DNA from: Microbacterium kyungheense
GTDB taxonomy: Bacteria; Actinomycetota; Actinomycetes; Actinomycetales; Microbacteriaceae
Length of the DNA: 64,000 nt
Reading direction: 5' to 3'
NCBI RefSeq assembly: GCF_006783905.1
Contig: NZ_VFPE01000001.1
Location: forward strand, 1,413,501 to 1,477,500
Shown: positions 8,000-16,433 of the stretch, in pieces
How the letters are laid out: each line of letters starts with the position of its first letter
Numbering within the stretch: the first letter of the stretch is position 1
The notes under the pieces: model-generated
What the model was told of the DNA's origin: nothing
Database searches by the model: none
Seen by the model: only the letters and a program-made list of their open reading frames with translations
Translations under genes and position numbers: made by a program

Positions 8000-8005
8000 T
8001 ACGTT
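8000..8005 (+). promoter_or_regulatory. -10 hexamer TACGTT, leaderless promoter
   Basis: TACGTT ends six bases before the GTG at 8012. It decides the start of the kinase, because the in-frame GTG at 7970 lies upstream of this promoter. Confidence 0.6.
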
Positions 8006-8011
8006 CACAGT

Positions 8012-9679
8012 GTGAGCGCCGCGACGCCGGGGGGAACGGGGAGGCCCGGATCACGGTCGCGCGCCCACGCGGCCCCCGACGTGGCGGACCGCACCCGCGG
8101 GCGGACCGCCATGCTCAACCAGCTGCTGCTGGCCGCGGTCGTGTTCGTGCTGGGCGTGCTCGTGGTGCTCGGGCCGTTCCCCGGCGACACCGTGATGTTC
8201 TTCGTCGGCCTGGTCGTCGTGGTCATCGTCACGGCGGCGACGCTCGTGGTGCCGTGGAACCAGCTGCCCTACGGCTGGGTGGCCGTGATCCCCGCGGTCG
8301 ACATCCTCGCCATCACGATCATGCAGATCGCGGCACCGGACTCGGTGCTCGGGCTGCTGTGGATCTTCCCCACGACCTGGCTCGCCGGCGGCTTCGGCCC
8401 GCTCGGCCTGTTCGGCGTGATCGTCGCGATCGCGGGCGTCATCAGCGTGCTCACGGTGCAGAACGCCACCGAGGTCACCTACCGCACCTTGCTGCTGCCG
8501 CTCGTGCTCATCGCCGTCGCGGCCACCAGCCACCTGAACTCACGCCGCTCCGATGCCCAGCGCACGCTGCTGGCCAAGCAATCGCAGCTGCTGCGCAGCA
8601 TCCTCGATCGCACCAGGCGACAGGAGCAGATCGTCACCGAGGTGCTCGACGCCGTCGACTTCGGCGTGGTGCGCATCACTGCCGACGGACGCTTCGCGGT
8701 GACCAACGAGGCGCACTTCCGGCTGCAGCAGGGCCTGGAGCCCGATGACACGGCAGAGGTCGCCGCCTTCCGCGACGACGGGACGACACCGCTGCCGAGC
8801 GCGGAGCTGCCGCTGGAGCGCGCCCGCCGCGGCGAGACGTTCGACGGCCAGGTGGTGTGGTTCGGCGTGGAGCCGGGGCCGCGCCGCGCCCTCACCATCG
8901 CGGCGCGGCGACTCACGGACCCCGACGGCGAGGACGCGGGCGCCGTCGTGGTCTCGCGGGATGTCACCGCCGAGCTGACCGCGCTGCGCGCGCGGGACGA
9001 TCTCGTGGCATCGGTGTCGCACGAGCTGCGGACCCCGCTGACCTCGATCCTCGGGTACCTCGACCTGGCGATCGAGGATCCCGACACGCCGGCGACGGTC
9101 CGTGAGGGCCTCGACGTCGCCGAGCGCAATGCGGAGCGACTGCTGCGCATCGTCGCCGACATCCTCAGCGCCTCGAGCTCTTCTCCCTCGTCGGTCGAGG
9201 CGTCGCTGGTCCCGCAGTCGCTGGACCTGCAGCTGCTCGTGCGCTCCGCCGCGACGGACGCGGTGACGCGGGCCGCCGCCCGGGCCATCACCATCGACGT
9301 GAGCGGGCTCGAGCCGGCGACGGCGTGGGCGGACGCGCTGCGGCTGCGGCAGGTGGTCGACAACCTCGTCTCGAACGCGATCTCGTACAACAGGGACGGC
9401 GGCACCGTGTACGTCGGGACGACCAGCGACGGTGCGTCGAGCTGGATCCTGGTGCGCGACACCGGTGTGGGCATCTCGGAGGCCGACCGCTCCCGCGTGT
9501 TCGAGCGGTACTACAAGGCGGGAGCCGACCGGCGGGCCGGAACGGGCCTCGGCCTCGCCATCACGCGCGACATCGTGCGCGCTCACGGCGGCGAGCTCGG
9601 CCTGCACAGCGCCGTCGGCGTCGGGTCGACCTTCATCGTGAAACTGCCTGCGATCTCTCCGGAAGGAGGCCCGGCATGA
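8012..9679 (+). CDS. Membrane sensor histidine kinase with PAS-like domain
   Basis: A 555-residue kinase. A polar N-terminus is followed by about six hydrophobic spans (roughly residues 35-185, starting LNQLLLAAVVFVLGVLVVL). Then come a short helical linker, a PAS-like region (LDAVDFGVVRITADGRFAVT), a HisKA box VASVSHELRTPLTSI with the phospho-accepting His at about 337, and a HATPase domain with the N box NLVSNAISYN and the G boxes DTGVGIS and GTGLGLAI. It should autophosphorylate in response to a membrane or cytoplasmic cue. The stop overlaps the ATG of the next gene (ATGA). The convergent OmpR-type regulator after that is the likely phosphate acceptor; this is inference from proximity. Confidence 0.9.
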   Translation: MSAATPGGTGRPGSRSRAHAAPDVADRTRGRTAMLNQLLLAAVVFVLGVLVVLGPFPGDTVMFFVGLVVVVIVTAATLVVPWNQLPYGWVAVIPAVDILAITIMQIAAPDSVLGLLWIFPTTWLAGGFGPLGLFGVIVAIAGVISVLTVQNATEVTYRTLLLPLVLIAVAATSHLNSRRSDAQRTLLAKQSQLLRSILDRTRRQEQIVTEVLDAVDFGVVRITADGRFAVTNEAHFRLQQGLEPDDTAEVAAFRDDGTTPLPSAELPLERARRGETFDGQVVWFGVEPGPRRALTIAARRLTDPDGEDAGAVVVSRDVTAELTALRARDDLVASVSHELRTPLTSILGYLDLAIEDPDTPATVREGLDVAERNAERLLRIVADILSASSSSPSSVEASLVPQSLDLQLLVRSAATDAVTRAAARAITIDVSGLEPATAWADALRLRQVVDNLVSNAISYNRDGGTVYVGTTSDGASSWILVRDTGVGISEADRSRVFERYYKAGADRRAGTGLGLAITRDIVRAHGGELGLHSAVGVGSTFIVKLPAISPEGGPA

Positions 9680-10839
9680 TCCTCGACCTGGCCAGCGTGA
9701 TGGTCGTGACCGCACTCGTCGTGAACGTCAGCGGCGTGCTGTTCATCCTCGAGACGCTGCTGCGTCGCGACGAGGGCGCCGGCCGCATCTGGTCGGTCGC
9801 GTTCCTCGCGGCGATGCTCACGACGCTGGCGTACACGGTGTGGGCGCAGACCGACGGCGCCTGGTGGTCGGTGGCGGTCGGGAACGCCGCCTTCGTCGCG
9901 GGGACCGGGTGCATGTGGCTCGGATGCCGTCGCTTCAACGGGCGCCGCATGTCGTGGTCGTCGGCGCTCGTGGCCGCTGCGGTGGTGGCCGCGGGGGTCG
10001 CGGTCGCGGTGGAGGGCGACGCCGGCGGGGACTGGGCGGGCGCCCTGTGGATGTTCGTCCCGCTCCTGGTCTTCGCCGGAGCCGGCGCCGTCGAGTGCCT
10101 GCGCGGAGCCATGCGCGACTCGCGCACGGCGTGGGTGCTCGGTGCCGTGCTCGGGTTCCAATCGCTCTACTACGTGTCTCGGACGACCGCCTTCGTGACG
10201 TCCGGCCCGGACAGCGCGCTGTTCGAGACGGCGTTCGGCACGATCACGACGAGCTACCTCACCGTGACGCTCACGATCGTCGCCGTCGTCGTGACCTCGG
10301 TGCTGCGGGCCTCGCGCGCGCCCATGCGCGGCTACGTGCGGCGCACCGACGACGCGGGGGAGGACGGCGTGCTCACCGGCGAGGCGTTCGCCCGCGCCCT
10401 CGACAGCCTCTGCCGCCGCGCGGCCCGCCGGGCCGAGACGGTCGCGGTCACCGCCGTGCGCGTCGATGACCTCGACCAGATCTCGACGGCGTTCGGGAGC
10501 GAGGTGGCCGGCAACGTCGCCGAGACGTGGCGCGCCGGCGTGCGGCGCCACGCACCGACGAACGCGCTCGTCGCCGAGGACGGACCGACCGGGGTCGCGG
10601 TGGCGCTGGTGGTGTCATCGCCGCAGGAGGCCCGACGGCAGGCGGGCGTGATCTACCGCGGTCTGTTCGACGACCTGGGCCGCGTCGGCGGCGGGGTGAT
10701 CCCCGTCGTGGGTGTGGGCGTCGGGCTGAGCGAGACCGTCGGATACGACCCCGCAGCGCTGCTGAGGGTCGCGCGAGAGGCGGCGAGCCGCGCGGCCGCG
10801 AACGTCGACACCTCGGTGCTCGTCGGCGACCCCGAGTAG
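9676..10839 (+). CDS. Membrane protein with degenerate GGDEF-like C-terminus
   Basis: A 387-residue protein. The first 230 residues form about six or seven hydrophobic spans (for example VMVVTALVVNVSGVLFILE), then a cytoplasmic part resembles a diguanylate cyclase fold: LTGEAFARALDSLCRRAARR, then VGVGVGLSETVGYDPAALL and VAREAASRAAANV, which match the strand and helix that end GGDEF domains. The catalytic GG[DE]EF loop is not present; the matching place reads VAEDGPTGVAVAL. It is therefore probably not an active cyclase, but could bind nucleotide or partner proteins. It overlaps the kinase stop by four bases, so it is likely an accessory sensor for that kinase. Confidence 0.7.
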   Translation: MILDLASVMVVTALVVNVSGVLFILETLLRRDEGAGRIWSVAFLAAMLTTLAYTVWAQTDGAWWSVAVGNAAFVAGTGCMWLGCRRFNGRRMSWSSALVAAAVVAAGVAVAVEGDAGGDWAGALWMFVPLLVFAGAGAVECLRGAMRDSRTAWVLGAVLGFQSLYYVSRTTAFVTSGPDSALFETAFGTITTSYLTVTLTIVAVVVTSVLRASRAPMRGYVRRTDDAGEDGVLTGEAFARALDSLCRRAARRAETVAVTAVRVDDLDQISTAFGSEVAGNVAETWRAGVRRHAPTNALVAEDGPTGVAVALVVSSPQEARRQAGVIYRGLFDDLGRVGGGVIPVVGVGVGLSETVGYDPAALLRVAREAASRAAANVDTSVLVGDPE

Positions 10840-10871
10840 CGGCATCCCGGATCCGCTGCGGCGCGGAGGGA

Positions 10872-11669
10872 TCAGGCGGTCAGGCGGTAGCCGACGCCGC
10901 GCACGGTCTCGATCCAGCGGGGCTGGGAGGGCGACTCGCCGAGCTTGCGGCGGAGGTTCGCCATGTGCACTTCGATCGCGCGGGCGTCGCTGTCGGACAC
11001 GTACGAGTTGCCCGCGAACGGGTCGCCGCGCAGCATCAGCGCGAGGTCGGACTTGGCGCGCACGCGCCGGCCCGCGGCCAGCAGGTCCGCGAGCAGATCG
11101 AACTCGCTGCGCGTGAGGTCGATCCCCGCATCGTCCACCTCGACGATGCGCGTGCCGACGTTCAGCCGCAGTCCGCGGTGCTCGAGCCACGAGTCCGCCG
11201 GCTCGTCCCCTCCCGGAGCGGACGCGGGAGACGTCGTCAGGTGATGGCGCGGGCGGCGCAGCATCGCGTCGATGCGCGCCCGCAGCTCACGTGGCCGGAA
11301 GGGCTTCGCGACATAGTCGTCGGCCCCCGCCTCCAGTCCCTGCAGGGCGTCGATCTCTTCGGTGCGGGCGCTGAGCATCACGATGTACGTCGAGCTGATG
11401 GCCCGGATGCGCTTGGCGGTCTCGAAGCCGTCCATGCCCGGCATGTTGACGTCGAGGGTCGTCACCAGCGGCGAGTGCGCGCGCACGAGCTCCACGCCCG
11501 CGGCCCCGTCCGCGGCGCCGTGCACCTCGAACCCCGCCTGCGCCAGCACGACCGAGAGCAGGGAACGGATGTCGTCCTCGTCCTCGATGACGACGGCGAC
11601 GCGTGCTTCCTCCACCGATGCCCCTTCCGGCGTCGGCGAAGATTCGGCCGACTCCTGGACGTCGGTCAT
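10872..11669 (-). CDS. OmpR/PhoB-type response regulator
   Basis: A 265-residue two-domain regulator. The receiver has the acidic pair EDED near residues 29-32, the phospho-acceptor in TTLDVNMPGMDG (Asp about 73), VMLSART, and the Lys of YVAKPF. The C-terminal winged-helix domain has DLTRSEFDLLADLLA and VHMANLRRKLGE, ending in TVRGVGYRLTA. I chose the ATG at 11669 because it matches the family's length and follows the GGGGGTGGG purine run. It faces the kinase/GGDEF-like pair with only 32 bases between stops, so it is the probable partner of that kinase. The 19-residue polar N-terminus before the receiver is longer than usual. Confidence 0.9.
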   Translation of the reverse strand: MTDVQESAESSPTPEGASVEEARVAVVIEDEDDIRSLLSVVLAQAGFEVHGAADGAAGVELVRAHSPLVTTLDVNMPGMDGFETAKRIRAISSTYIVMLSARTEEIDALQGLEAGADDYVAKPFRPRELRARIDAMLRRPRHHLTTSPASAPGGDEPADSWLEHRGLRLNVGTRIVEVDDAGIDLTRSEFDLLADLLAAGRRVRAKSDLALMLRGDPFAGNSYVSDSDARAIEVHMANLRRKLGESPSQPRWIETVRGVGYRLTA

Positions 11670-11976
11670 GATATCCCACCCCCGATGGCGTGTTCGAGAG
11701 CGCAGCGGAACGCCGCAGGCCGCGCGGAGGGCGGGAGATCTCCCCAGATCCCGCCCCGCGCGCGTCCTCGGTGCACCGACGGGGCTGGCGGAAGCCCCCA
11801 CGACCGCCGAACCGTCGAGCCGGAGACGGGTACCACCACTGGCGCTTCCTCGTCTCTTCGGTGGACCGAGGCTACCGCGCGGGCCTCAGTGCGGCCTCAA
11901 GGCCGCCTCAGGAACCGCGCAGGGTTGCGGCTCGCCCGGGCCGCGCGGATCGCGGCGGACGTGGCATCCTCGAAGC
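11670..11976. other. Divergent intergenic region between response regulator and coaE
   Basis: A 307-base gap between divergent genes. No credible open frame or known RNA motif is seen. It must hold the minus-strand promoter of the regulator and the plus-strand promoter of coaE. A weak CATCCT hexamer ends six bases before the coaE ATG (11965-11970), inside a GGCATCC word. The rest is GC-rich with runs of CGCG and no clear palindrome. Confidence 0.5.
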
Positions 11977-12600
11977 ATGCCCCTCGTCGCCCTCACCGGA
12001 GGCATCGCCTCCGGCAAGTCCACCATCGCCGCGCGGCTGGCCGAGCACGGCGCCGTCATCGTGGACGCCGATCGCATCGTGCGCGACGTCCAGTCAGCCG
12101 GGTCCCCGGTGCTCGCCGCGATCGCCGGCGCGTTCGGAGAGCGGATGCTGCGGCCCGACGGTTCGCTGGACAGGGCGGCGCTCGGGGCCGAGGTGTTCGG
12201 CGACGACGCCGCCATCGCCCGGCTGAACGCGATCGTCCATCCGGCCGTGCGGGCGGAGTCCGCCCGGAGGTTCGCGGAGGCGTTCGCCGCCGACCCCCGT
12301 GCGGTCGTGGTGTACGACGTGCCGCTGCTGGTCGAAGCGCGCGTCGACGATCCGTGGGAGCTCATCGTCGTCGCCCACGCGCCGGCCGAGGTCCGCGAGC
12401 GCCGGCTCGTGGAACTGCGCGGGCTCACCGCGGCCGAGGCCGCCGCACGCCTGGCGTCGCAGGTGCCCGACGAGGCGCGGCTGCGCATCGCCGACGTCGT
12501 GATCCACACCGACGGGACGGTGGACGACACGCTGCGGCAGGTCGACGAGCTGTGGGAGCGCCTGACCGAGCACCTCGACCGGCGGGCCGCGCGCGCCTGA
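11977..12600 (+). CDS. coaE: Dephospho-CoA kinase
   Basis: A 207-residue P-loop kinase that phosphorylates dephospho-CoA at the ribose 3' position, the last step of CoA synthesis. The P-loop GGIASGKST is at residues 8-16, with IVDADRIVRDV just after, VVVYDVPLLVE as the Walker B-like strand, and a lid helix rich in Arg (AEVRERRLVELRGL). The length is typical of stand-alone CoaE; some actinobacterial versions carry a GrpB-like extension, which is absent here. The next gene begins 53 bases downstream and has its own ribosome-binding site. Confidence 0.95.
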   Translation: MPLVALTGGIASGKSTIAARLAEHGAVIVDADRIVRDVQSAGSPVLAAIAGAFGERMLRPDGSLDRAALGAEVFGDDAAIARLNAIVHPAVRAESARRFAEAFAADPRAVVVYDVPLLVEARVDDPWELIVVAHAPAEVRERRLVELRGLTAAEAAARLASQVPDEARLRIADVVIHTDGTVDDTLRQVDELWERLTEHLDRRAARA

Positions 12601-12653
12601 CCGCGCGGACGGGCACGCCCGGGCATACGCTGGACACCGACGGGAGGTGCCGC

Positions 12654-13307
12654 ATGGGCGTGTTCTCGAAGTTCCGGCGGGGCCGCACCCCCTACCGTGC
12701 GGCGACCGACGAAGAGCGCATCGCGCGCTACGTCTACCTGCTGGGCACGCTCCCGGCCTCGGTCATCGAATCCGCGCACGCCACCGCGTTCGCCGATCTG
12801 CCGCCCGCACGGCGCCGTGAGCTGTTCGAGCAGCTGCGTCCCTTCCTCTCGGAGTCCGAACGCGACGCCGCCGCCGAGGATCCGACCGTGATCGCACGCC
12901 TCGTCCGGCGCGCCGAGCACCATCGCGCACAGCGCGCCGCCGCGAGGGCGGGGGATGCCGCGGCCGCCGACGGCGGCGCCGTCACCGCCGTGGATGTCGC
13001 GGACGATCCGCGCGACCGGGTGGATGTGCGGTCGATGCTGCGGAACGCCGGCGTCATGGTGCTCGTGGCCGACCAGTTCCTGGTGTCGAGCTCGATCGCC
13101 GCGTACTACACGGTGGGCGCGGGCTCGCTGCAGCTCGACGCCGCGCCGGCATGGGTCGGCGAGACGTACGATTCCGGGGCGGCAGGCGTAGATGCCGGCG
13201 GGTTCGGCGGCGGTCTCGACGGCGGCTCGTACGACGGCGGCGGCGTCGGCGGGTTCGACGGCGGCTTCGGTGGCGGCTTCGACGGCGGGGGCGGCTTCGG
13301 CGGGTGA
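12654..13307 (+). CDS. Conserved hypothetical protein with Gly/Asp-rich C-terminal tail
   Basis: A 217-residue protein of no named family. Residues 1-110 are charged and helical (RYVYLLGTLPASVIESAHA, then RRRELFEQLRPFLSESERDA), and the middle has a mildly hydrophobic stretch (GVMVLVADQFLVSSSIAAYY). The last 35 residues are a Gly/Asp/Phe repeat of the form GGFDGGFGGGFDGG. Similar glycine tails occur on TPM/YgcG-like surface proteins, but no signal peptide is present here, so the place of action is unclear. GGGAGG lies before the ATG. It lies between coaE and uvrB and may be co-transcribed with coaE. Confidence 0.75.
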   Translation: MGVFSKFRRGRTPYRAATDEERIARYVYLLGTLPASVIESAHATAFADLPPARRRELFEQLRPFLSESERDAAAEDPTVIARLVRRAEHHRAQRAAARAGDAAAADGGAVTAVDVADDPRDRVDVRSMLRNAGVMVLVADQFLVSSSIAAYYTVGAGSLQLDAAPAWVGETYDSGAAGVDAGGFGGGLDGGSYDGGGVGGFDGGFGGGFDGGGGFGG

Positions 13308-13367
13308 ACGACGCGGGGCGAAGGGTCCGCTCACCGCGAACCCGGCCCCGATGTCCGAGGGCCGTCA

Positions 13368-13373
13368 TACGCT
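13368..13373 (+). promoter_or_regulatory. -10 hexamer TACGCT, leaderless uvrB promoter
   Basis: TACGCT ends six bases before the GTG at 13380. No actinobacterial LexA box of the GAAC-N4-GTTC type is seen in the upstream 70 bases. Confidence 0.55.
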
Positions 13374-13379
13374 GGATCG

Positions 13380-15461
13380 GTGCAGACCACTCGATCCGTG
13401 CGGCCGTTCGAGGTCGTGAGCGAATACGCGCCGTCGGGCGACCAGCCGCAGGCGATCGCCGAGCTCGCCGCCCGTGTCAACGCGGGTGAGACCGACATCG
13501 TGCTGCTCGGCGCGACCGGCACCGGCAAATCGGCGACGACGGCCTGGCTCGTCGAGGCGGTGCAGCGGCCGACGCTCGTGCTCGCGCACAACAAGACGCT
13601 CGCCGCGCAGCTGGCCAACGAGTTCCGCGAGCTCATGCCCCACAACGCGGTGGAGTACTTCGTCAGCTACTACGACTACTACCAGCCCGAGGCGTACGTC
13701 CCGCAGACCGACACCTTCATCGAGAAGGACTCTTCGATCAACGCCGAGGTCGAGCGGCTGCGCCACTCGACGACGAACTCGCTGCTCAGCCGGCGCGACG
13801 TCATCGTCGTCAGCACGGTGTCGTGCATCTACGGCCTCGGCTCGCCCGAGGAGTACCTGCGGGCGATGGTCGCGCTGCAGGTCGGCGAGGTGTACGACCG
13901 CGACGCCCTGATCCGCAAGTTCATCGGCATGCAGTACAACCGCAACGACGTGGACTTCTCGCGCGGCAACTTCCGCGTGCGCGGCGACACGATCGAGATC
14001 ATCCCGGTGTACGAGGAGTATGCCATCCGCATCGAGATGTTCGGCGACGAGATCGAGGCGCTGTACATGCTGCATCCCCTCACCGGGGACGTCGTGCAGC
14101 GGCTCGAGAGCGTGCCGATCTTCCCGGCGACGCACTACGCCGCAGGCACCGAGACGGTCCAGCGCGCCATCGGCACGATCGAGGACGAGCTGGGCGAGCG
14201 TCTGAGAGAACTCGAGTCGCAGAACAAGCTCCTCGAGGCGCAGCGGCTGCGCATGCGCACGACCTTCGACCTCGAGATGCTGCAGCAGCTCGGCTTCTGC
14301 TCGGGCATCGAGAACTACTCGCGGCATCTCGACGGCCGCGCCGCGGGGGAACCGCCCCACACGCTGCTCGACTTCTTCCCCGACGACTTCCTCATGGTCA
14401 TCGACGAGTCGCACGTCACGGTCCCTCAGATCGGCGCGATGTACGAAGGGGATGCCTCCCGCAAGCGCACGCTCGTCGAGCACGGCTTCCGGCTCCCGAG
14501 CGCGATGGACAACCGTCCGCTGCGGTGGGACGAGTTCAAGAACCGCATCGGGCAGACGGTGTATCTGTCGGCCACGCCCGGGCGCTACGAGATGGGCATC
14601 GCGGACGGCGTGGTCGAGCAGATCATCCGCCCGACCGGGCTGGTCGACCCCGAGATCGTGGTGAAGCCCTCGAAGGGCCAGATCGACGACCTGCTCGAAG
14701 AGATCCGCATCCGTGCCGCCCGTGACGAGCGCGTGCTCGTCACGACCCTCACGAAGAAGATGGCCGAAGAACTCACCGACTTCCTGGGCGAGCACGGCGT
14801 CCGCGTCCGCTATCTGCACTCCGACGTCGACACGCTGCGCCGCGTCGAACTGCTCAGCGAGCTGCGCGCGGGCGTGTACGACGTCCTCGTGGGCATCAAC
14901 CTGCTGCGCGAGGGCCTCGACCTGCCCGAGGTCTCGCTGGTGTCGATCCTCGACGCCGACAAAGAGGGGTTCCTGCGCAGCGGCACGTCGCTCATCCAGA
15001 CGATCGGACGCGCGGCGCGCAACGTGTCGGGTCAGGTGCACATGTACGCCGACACGATGACGGACTCGATGGCCAAGGCCATCGAAGAAACCGATCGGCG
15101 CCGCGAGAAGCAGATCGCGTACAACAAGGCCAACGGCATCGACCCCCAGCCGCTGCGCAAGAAGATCGCCGACATCACCGAGGTGCTCGCGCGCGAGGCC
15201 TCCGACACGGATCGAATGCTGCGGGGCAAGGCGGCGGCCAAGACGAAGTCGGGCATGGGCAAGAGCCCGACGCCGCAGCTGCGCCGCGAGGGCATCGGCG
15301 CCGAGGGTGCCGAGCAGCTCGAAGCGACGATCGCCGACCTCAGTCAGCAGATGCTCTCGGCTGCCGGCGAGCTCAAGTTCGAGCTGGCCGCGCGACTGCG
15401 CGACGAGGTCCAGGACCTCAAGAAGGAGCTGCGGGCGATGGAGCGCGCCGGCCACGCCTGA
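13380..15461 (+). CDS. uvrB: UvrABC system protein B
   Basis: A 693-residue excision repair helicase-like ATPase that takes damaged DNA from UvrA and recruits UvrC. Walker A is GATGTGKS (about 44-51). The beta-hairpin that inserts between strands is in [20 protein letters not shown]. The DEAD-like motif is MVIDESHVT, motif VI is QTIGRAARN, and the C-terminal UVR domain ([18 protein letters not shown]) contacts UvrC. The length is normal. uvrA and uvrC lie about 8 kb downstream, so the whole UvrABC set is in this window. The GTG start is supported by the -10 spacing. Confidence 0.98.
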   Translation: MQTTRSVRPFEVVSEYAPSGDQPQAIAELAARVNAGETDIVLLGATGTGKSATTAWLVEAVQRPTLVLAHNKTLAAQLANEFRELMPHNAVEYFVSYYDYYQPEAYVPQTDTFIEKDSSINAEVERLRHSTTNSLLSRRDVIVVSTVSCIYGLGSPEEYLRAMVALQVGEVYDRDALIRKFIGMQYNRNDVDFSRGNFRVRGDTIEIIPVYEEYAIRIEMFGDEIEALYMLHPLTGDVVQRLESVPIFPATHYAAGTETVQRAIGTIEDELGERLRELESQNKLLEAQRLRMRTTFDLEMLQQLGFCSGIENYSRHLDGRAAGEPPHTLLDFFPDDFLMVIDESHVTVPQIGAMYEGDASRKRTLVEHGFRLPSAMDNRPLRWDEFKNRIGQTVYLSATPGRYEMGIADGVVEQIIRPTGLVDPEIVVKPSKGQIDDLLEEIRIRAARDERVLVTTLTKKMAEELTDFLGEHGVRVRYLHSDVDTLRRVELLSELRAGVYDVLVGINLLREGLDLPEVSLVSILDADKEGFLRSGTSLIQTIGRAARNVSGQVHMYADTMTDSMAKAIEETDRRREKQIAYNKANGIDPQPLRKKIADITEVLAREASDTDRMLRGKAAAKTKSGMGKSPTPQLRREGIGAEGAEQLEATIADLSQQMLSAAGELKFELAARLRDEVQDLKKELRAMERAGHA

Positions 15462-15520
15462 TCCCTCGGGTCACTGAGGCGGTGAACGGCGCTCGGGGAC
15501 CCCGGCGCAGTGCGTGCGCG

Positions 15521-15775
15521 TCAGGGGCAGTGCATGAGCGGCTTCGGACCGGAGCGGTCGAACGTGTGCTGCGTGATCGGCGCGCCGCACAGCGGGCAGG
15601 CGCGCTCGGCGCGCTCGGCCGCAGTCGGTGGGGGAGTCGTCTCGTAGGGGCCGACCGCCGCCGGACCGGCCAGCCGGATCAGCTTGGTGTTGAACCACGA
15701 GTACCAGCCGCCGGCCTCTCGCACCCGATCGCGGAGCGGGCGAGGATCGGCGGGGGCGGCATCCGAATGCGACAT
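15521..15775 (-). CDS. Small zinc-binding protein (CPLCG motif), divergent from MarR gene
   Basis: An 84-residue protein. The N-terminal half is basic and aromatic (GGWYSWFNTKLIRLAGPA); the C-terminus holds CPLCGAPITQH followed by a final LMHCP, three cysteines and histidines suited to one zinc ion. I do not recognise a named family, though such short proteins are frequent in Microbacteriaceae. Start: ATG 15775 lies seven bases after a minus-strand TACACT hexamer; an ATG at 15781 is also possible. It is divergent from an OhrR-like repressor and shares its palindromic control region, so it is a candidate target of that repressor. Confidence 0.65.
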   Translation of the reverse strand: MSHSDAAPADPRPLRDRVREAGGWYSWFNTKLIRLAGPAAVGPYETTPPPTAAERAERACPLCGAPITQHTFDRSGPKPLMHCP

Positions 15776-15779
15776 GTTC

Positions 15780-15800
15780 ATTAGTGTACTAACGATTAGT
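15780..15800. promoter_or_regulatory. Probable MarR/OhrR-type operator
   Basis: The AT-rich stretch ATTAGTGTACTAACGATTAGT has an inverted repeat TTAGT-GT-ACTAA plus a third ATTAGT half-site. It stands out in GC-rich surroundings and overlaps both divergent promoters, as expected for an autoregulating MarR protein. Confidence 0.65.
15783..15788 (-). promoter_or_regulatory. Minus-strand -10 TACACT inside the operator
   Basis: Read on the minus strand, TACACT ends seven bases before the ATG at 15775 of the small zinc protein. It lies inside the TTAGT/ACTAA palindrome, so a bound repressor would block it. Confidence 0.5.
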
Positions 15801-15805
15801 GCCGA

Positions 15806-15811
15806 TAGGAT
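15806..15811 (+). promoter_or_regulatory. -10 TAGGAT of the MarR gene, leaderless
   Basis: TAGGAT ends six bases before the GTG at 15818. The palindromic operator just upstream covers the space between -10 and -35. Confidence 0.55.
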
Positions 15812-15817
15812 CAGCGG

Positions 15818-16264
15818 GTGATGGATGCCGCCGACCTCAGCCCCGACGACCTGCTCAAGCTCGACAACCAGGTGTGCTTCGCCCTGGTGACCGCGGCGCG
15901 CAACGTCGTAGGTCTGTACCGGCCGATCCTGGAACCGCTCGGACTGACGCACCCGCAGTACCTCGTCATGCTCGCGCTGTGGGAGAGGTCCCCGCGGTCG
16001 CTGCGCGAGCTGGCGGAGGAGCTGGCGCTGGAACCGGCGACACTGTCGCCGCTGGTCAAGCGGCTGGAGGCGCAGGACCTCGTCACCCGCGCCCGGCGTG
16101 ACGGTGACGAACGCGTCCTCGACGTGGGCCTCACCGAAGCGGGGCGGGACCTGCGTGAGCGGGCCCTCGCCGTGCCCGGCCGGGTCATGGCGGCGGCCGG
16201 CACCGACGCGGCCGCGCTCCGGGCACTGCGCGACGCACTGCGGCCGTTCTCGGGCGCACGCTGA
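15818..16264 (+). CDS. MarR family regulator, OhrR-like
   Basis: A 148-residue winged-helix repressor. The N-terminal helix LDNQVCFALVTAAR (Cys at about 20) matches the L-x-N-Q-x-C-F pattern of OhrR, where that cysteine senses organic peroxides. The helix-turn-helix is in SLRELAEELALEPATLSPLVKRLEAQDLV and the wing in ARRDGDERVLDVGLTEAG. I infer a peroxide-sensing repressor of its own gene and of the divergent zinc protein. No ohr peroxidase gene is adjacent, which is unusual for OhrR, so the target may lie elsewhere. GTG 15818 and ATG 15821 are both possible starts. Confidence 0.88.
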   Translation: MMDAADLSPDDLLKLDNQVCFALVTAARNVVGLYRPILEPLGLTHPQYLVMLALWERSPRSLRELAEELALEPATLSPLVKRLEAQDLVTRARRDGDERVLDVGLTEAGRDLRERALAVPGRVMAAAGTDAAALRALRDALRPFSGAR

Positions 16265-16433
16265 GGCGAGCTCTTCCGGCGGCGTTCCCGAACCGTTGCA
16301 GGACCGTTCATCGTGCCTCTAGGCGAATGCCGAGGATTCTCTTAGTCTCGGAATCGGCGCGACGTGGTCTACCCGAACCCGGCCCGGCTCCGGCGCACCG
16401 ACATGCATCGCATACGAGAAAGAAGCAGCACCC

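Noticed and set aside
4700..8008. A 1102-codon minus-strand open frame across the PH-domain gene and rpsA
   Set aside because: Fully antisense to rpsA and its neighbours, with repeated Leu/Asp/Val composition mirroring S1 codons. No family motif.
9676..10839. Active diguanylate cyclase
   Set aside because: The region resembles GGDEF in its last strands and helices, but the catalytic GG[DE]EF loop is absent.
15561..15580. Possible LexA box (TCGAACGTGTGC)
   Set aside because: Only one half matches the actinobacterial GAAC-N4-GTTC pattern, and it lies inside the small zinc protein gene, not in a promoter.
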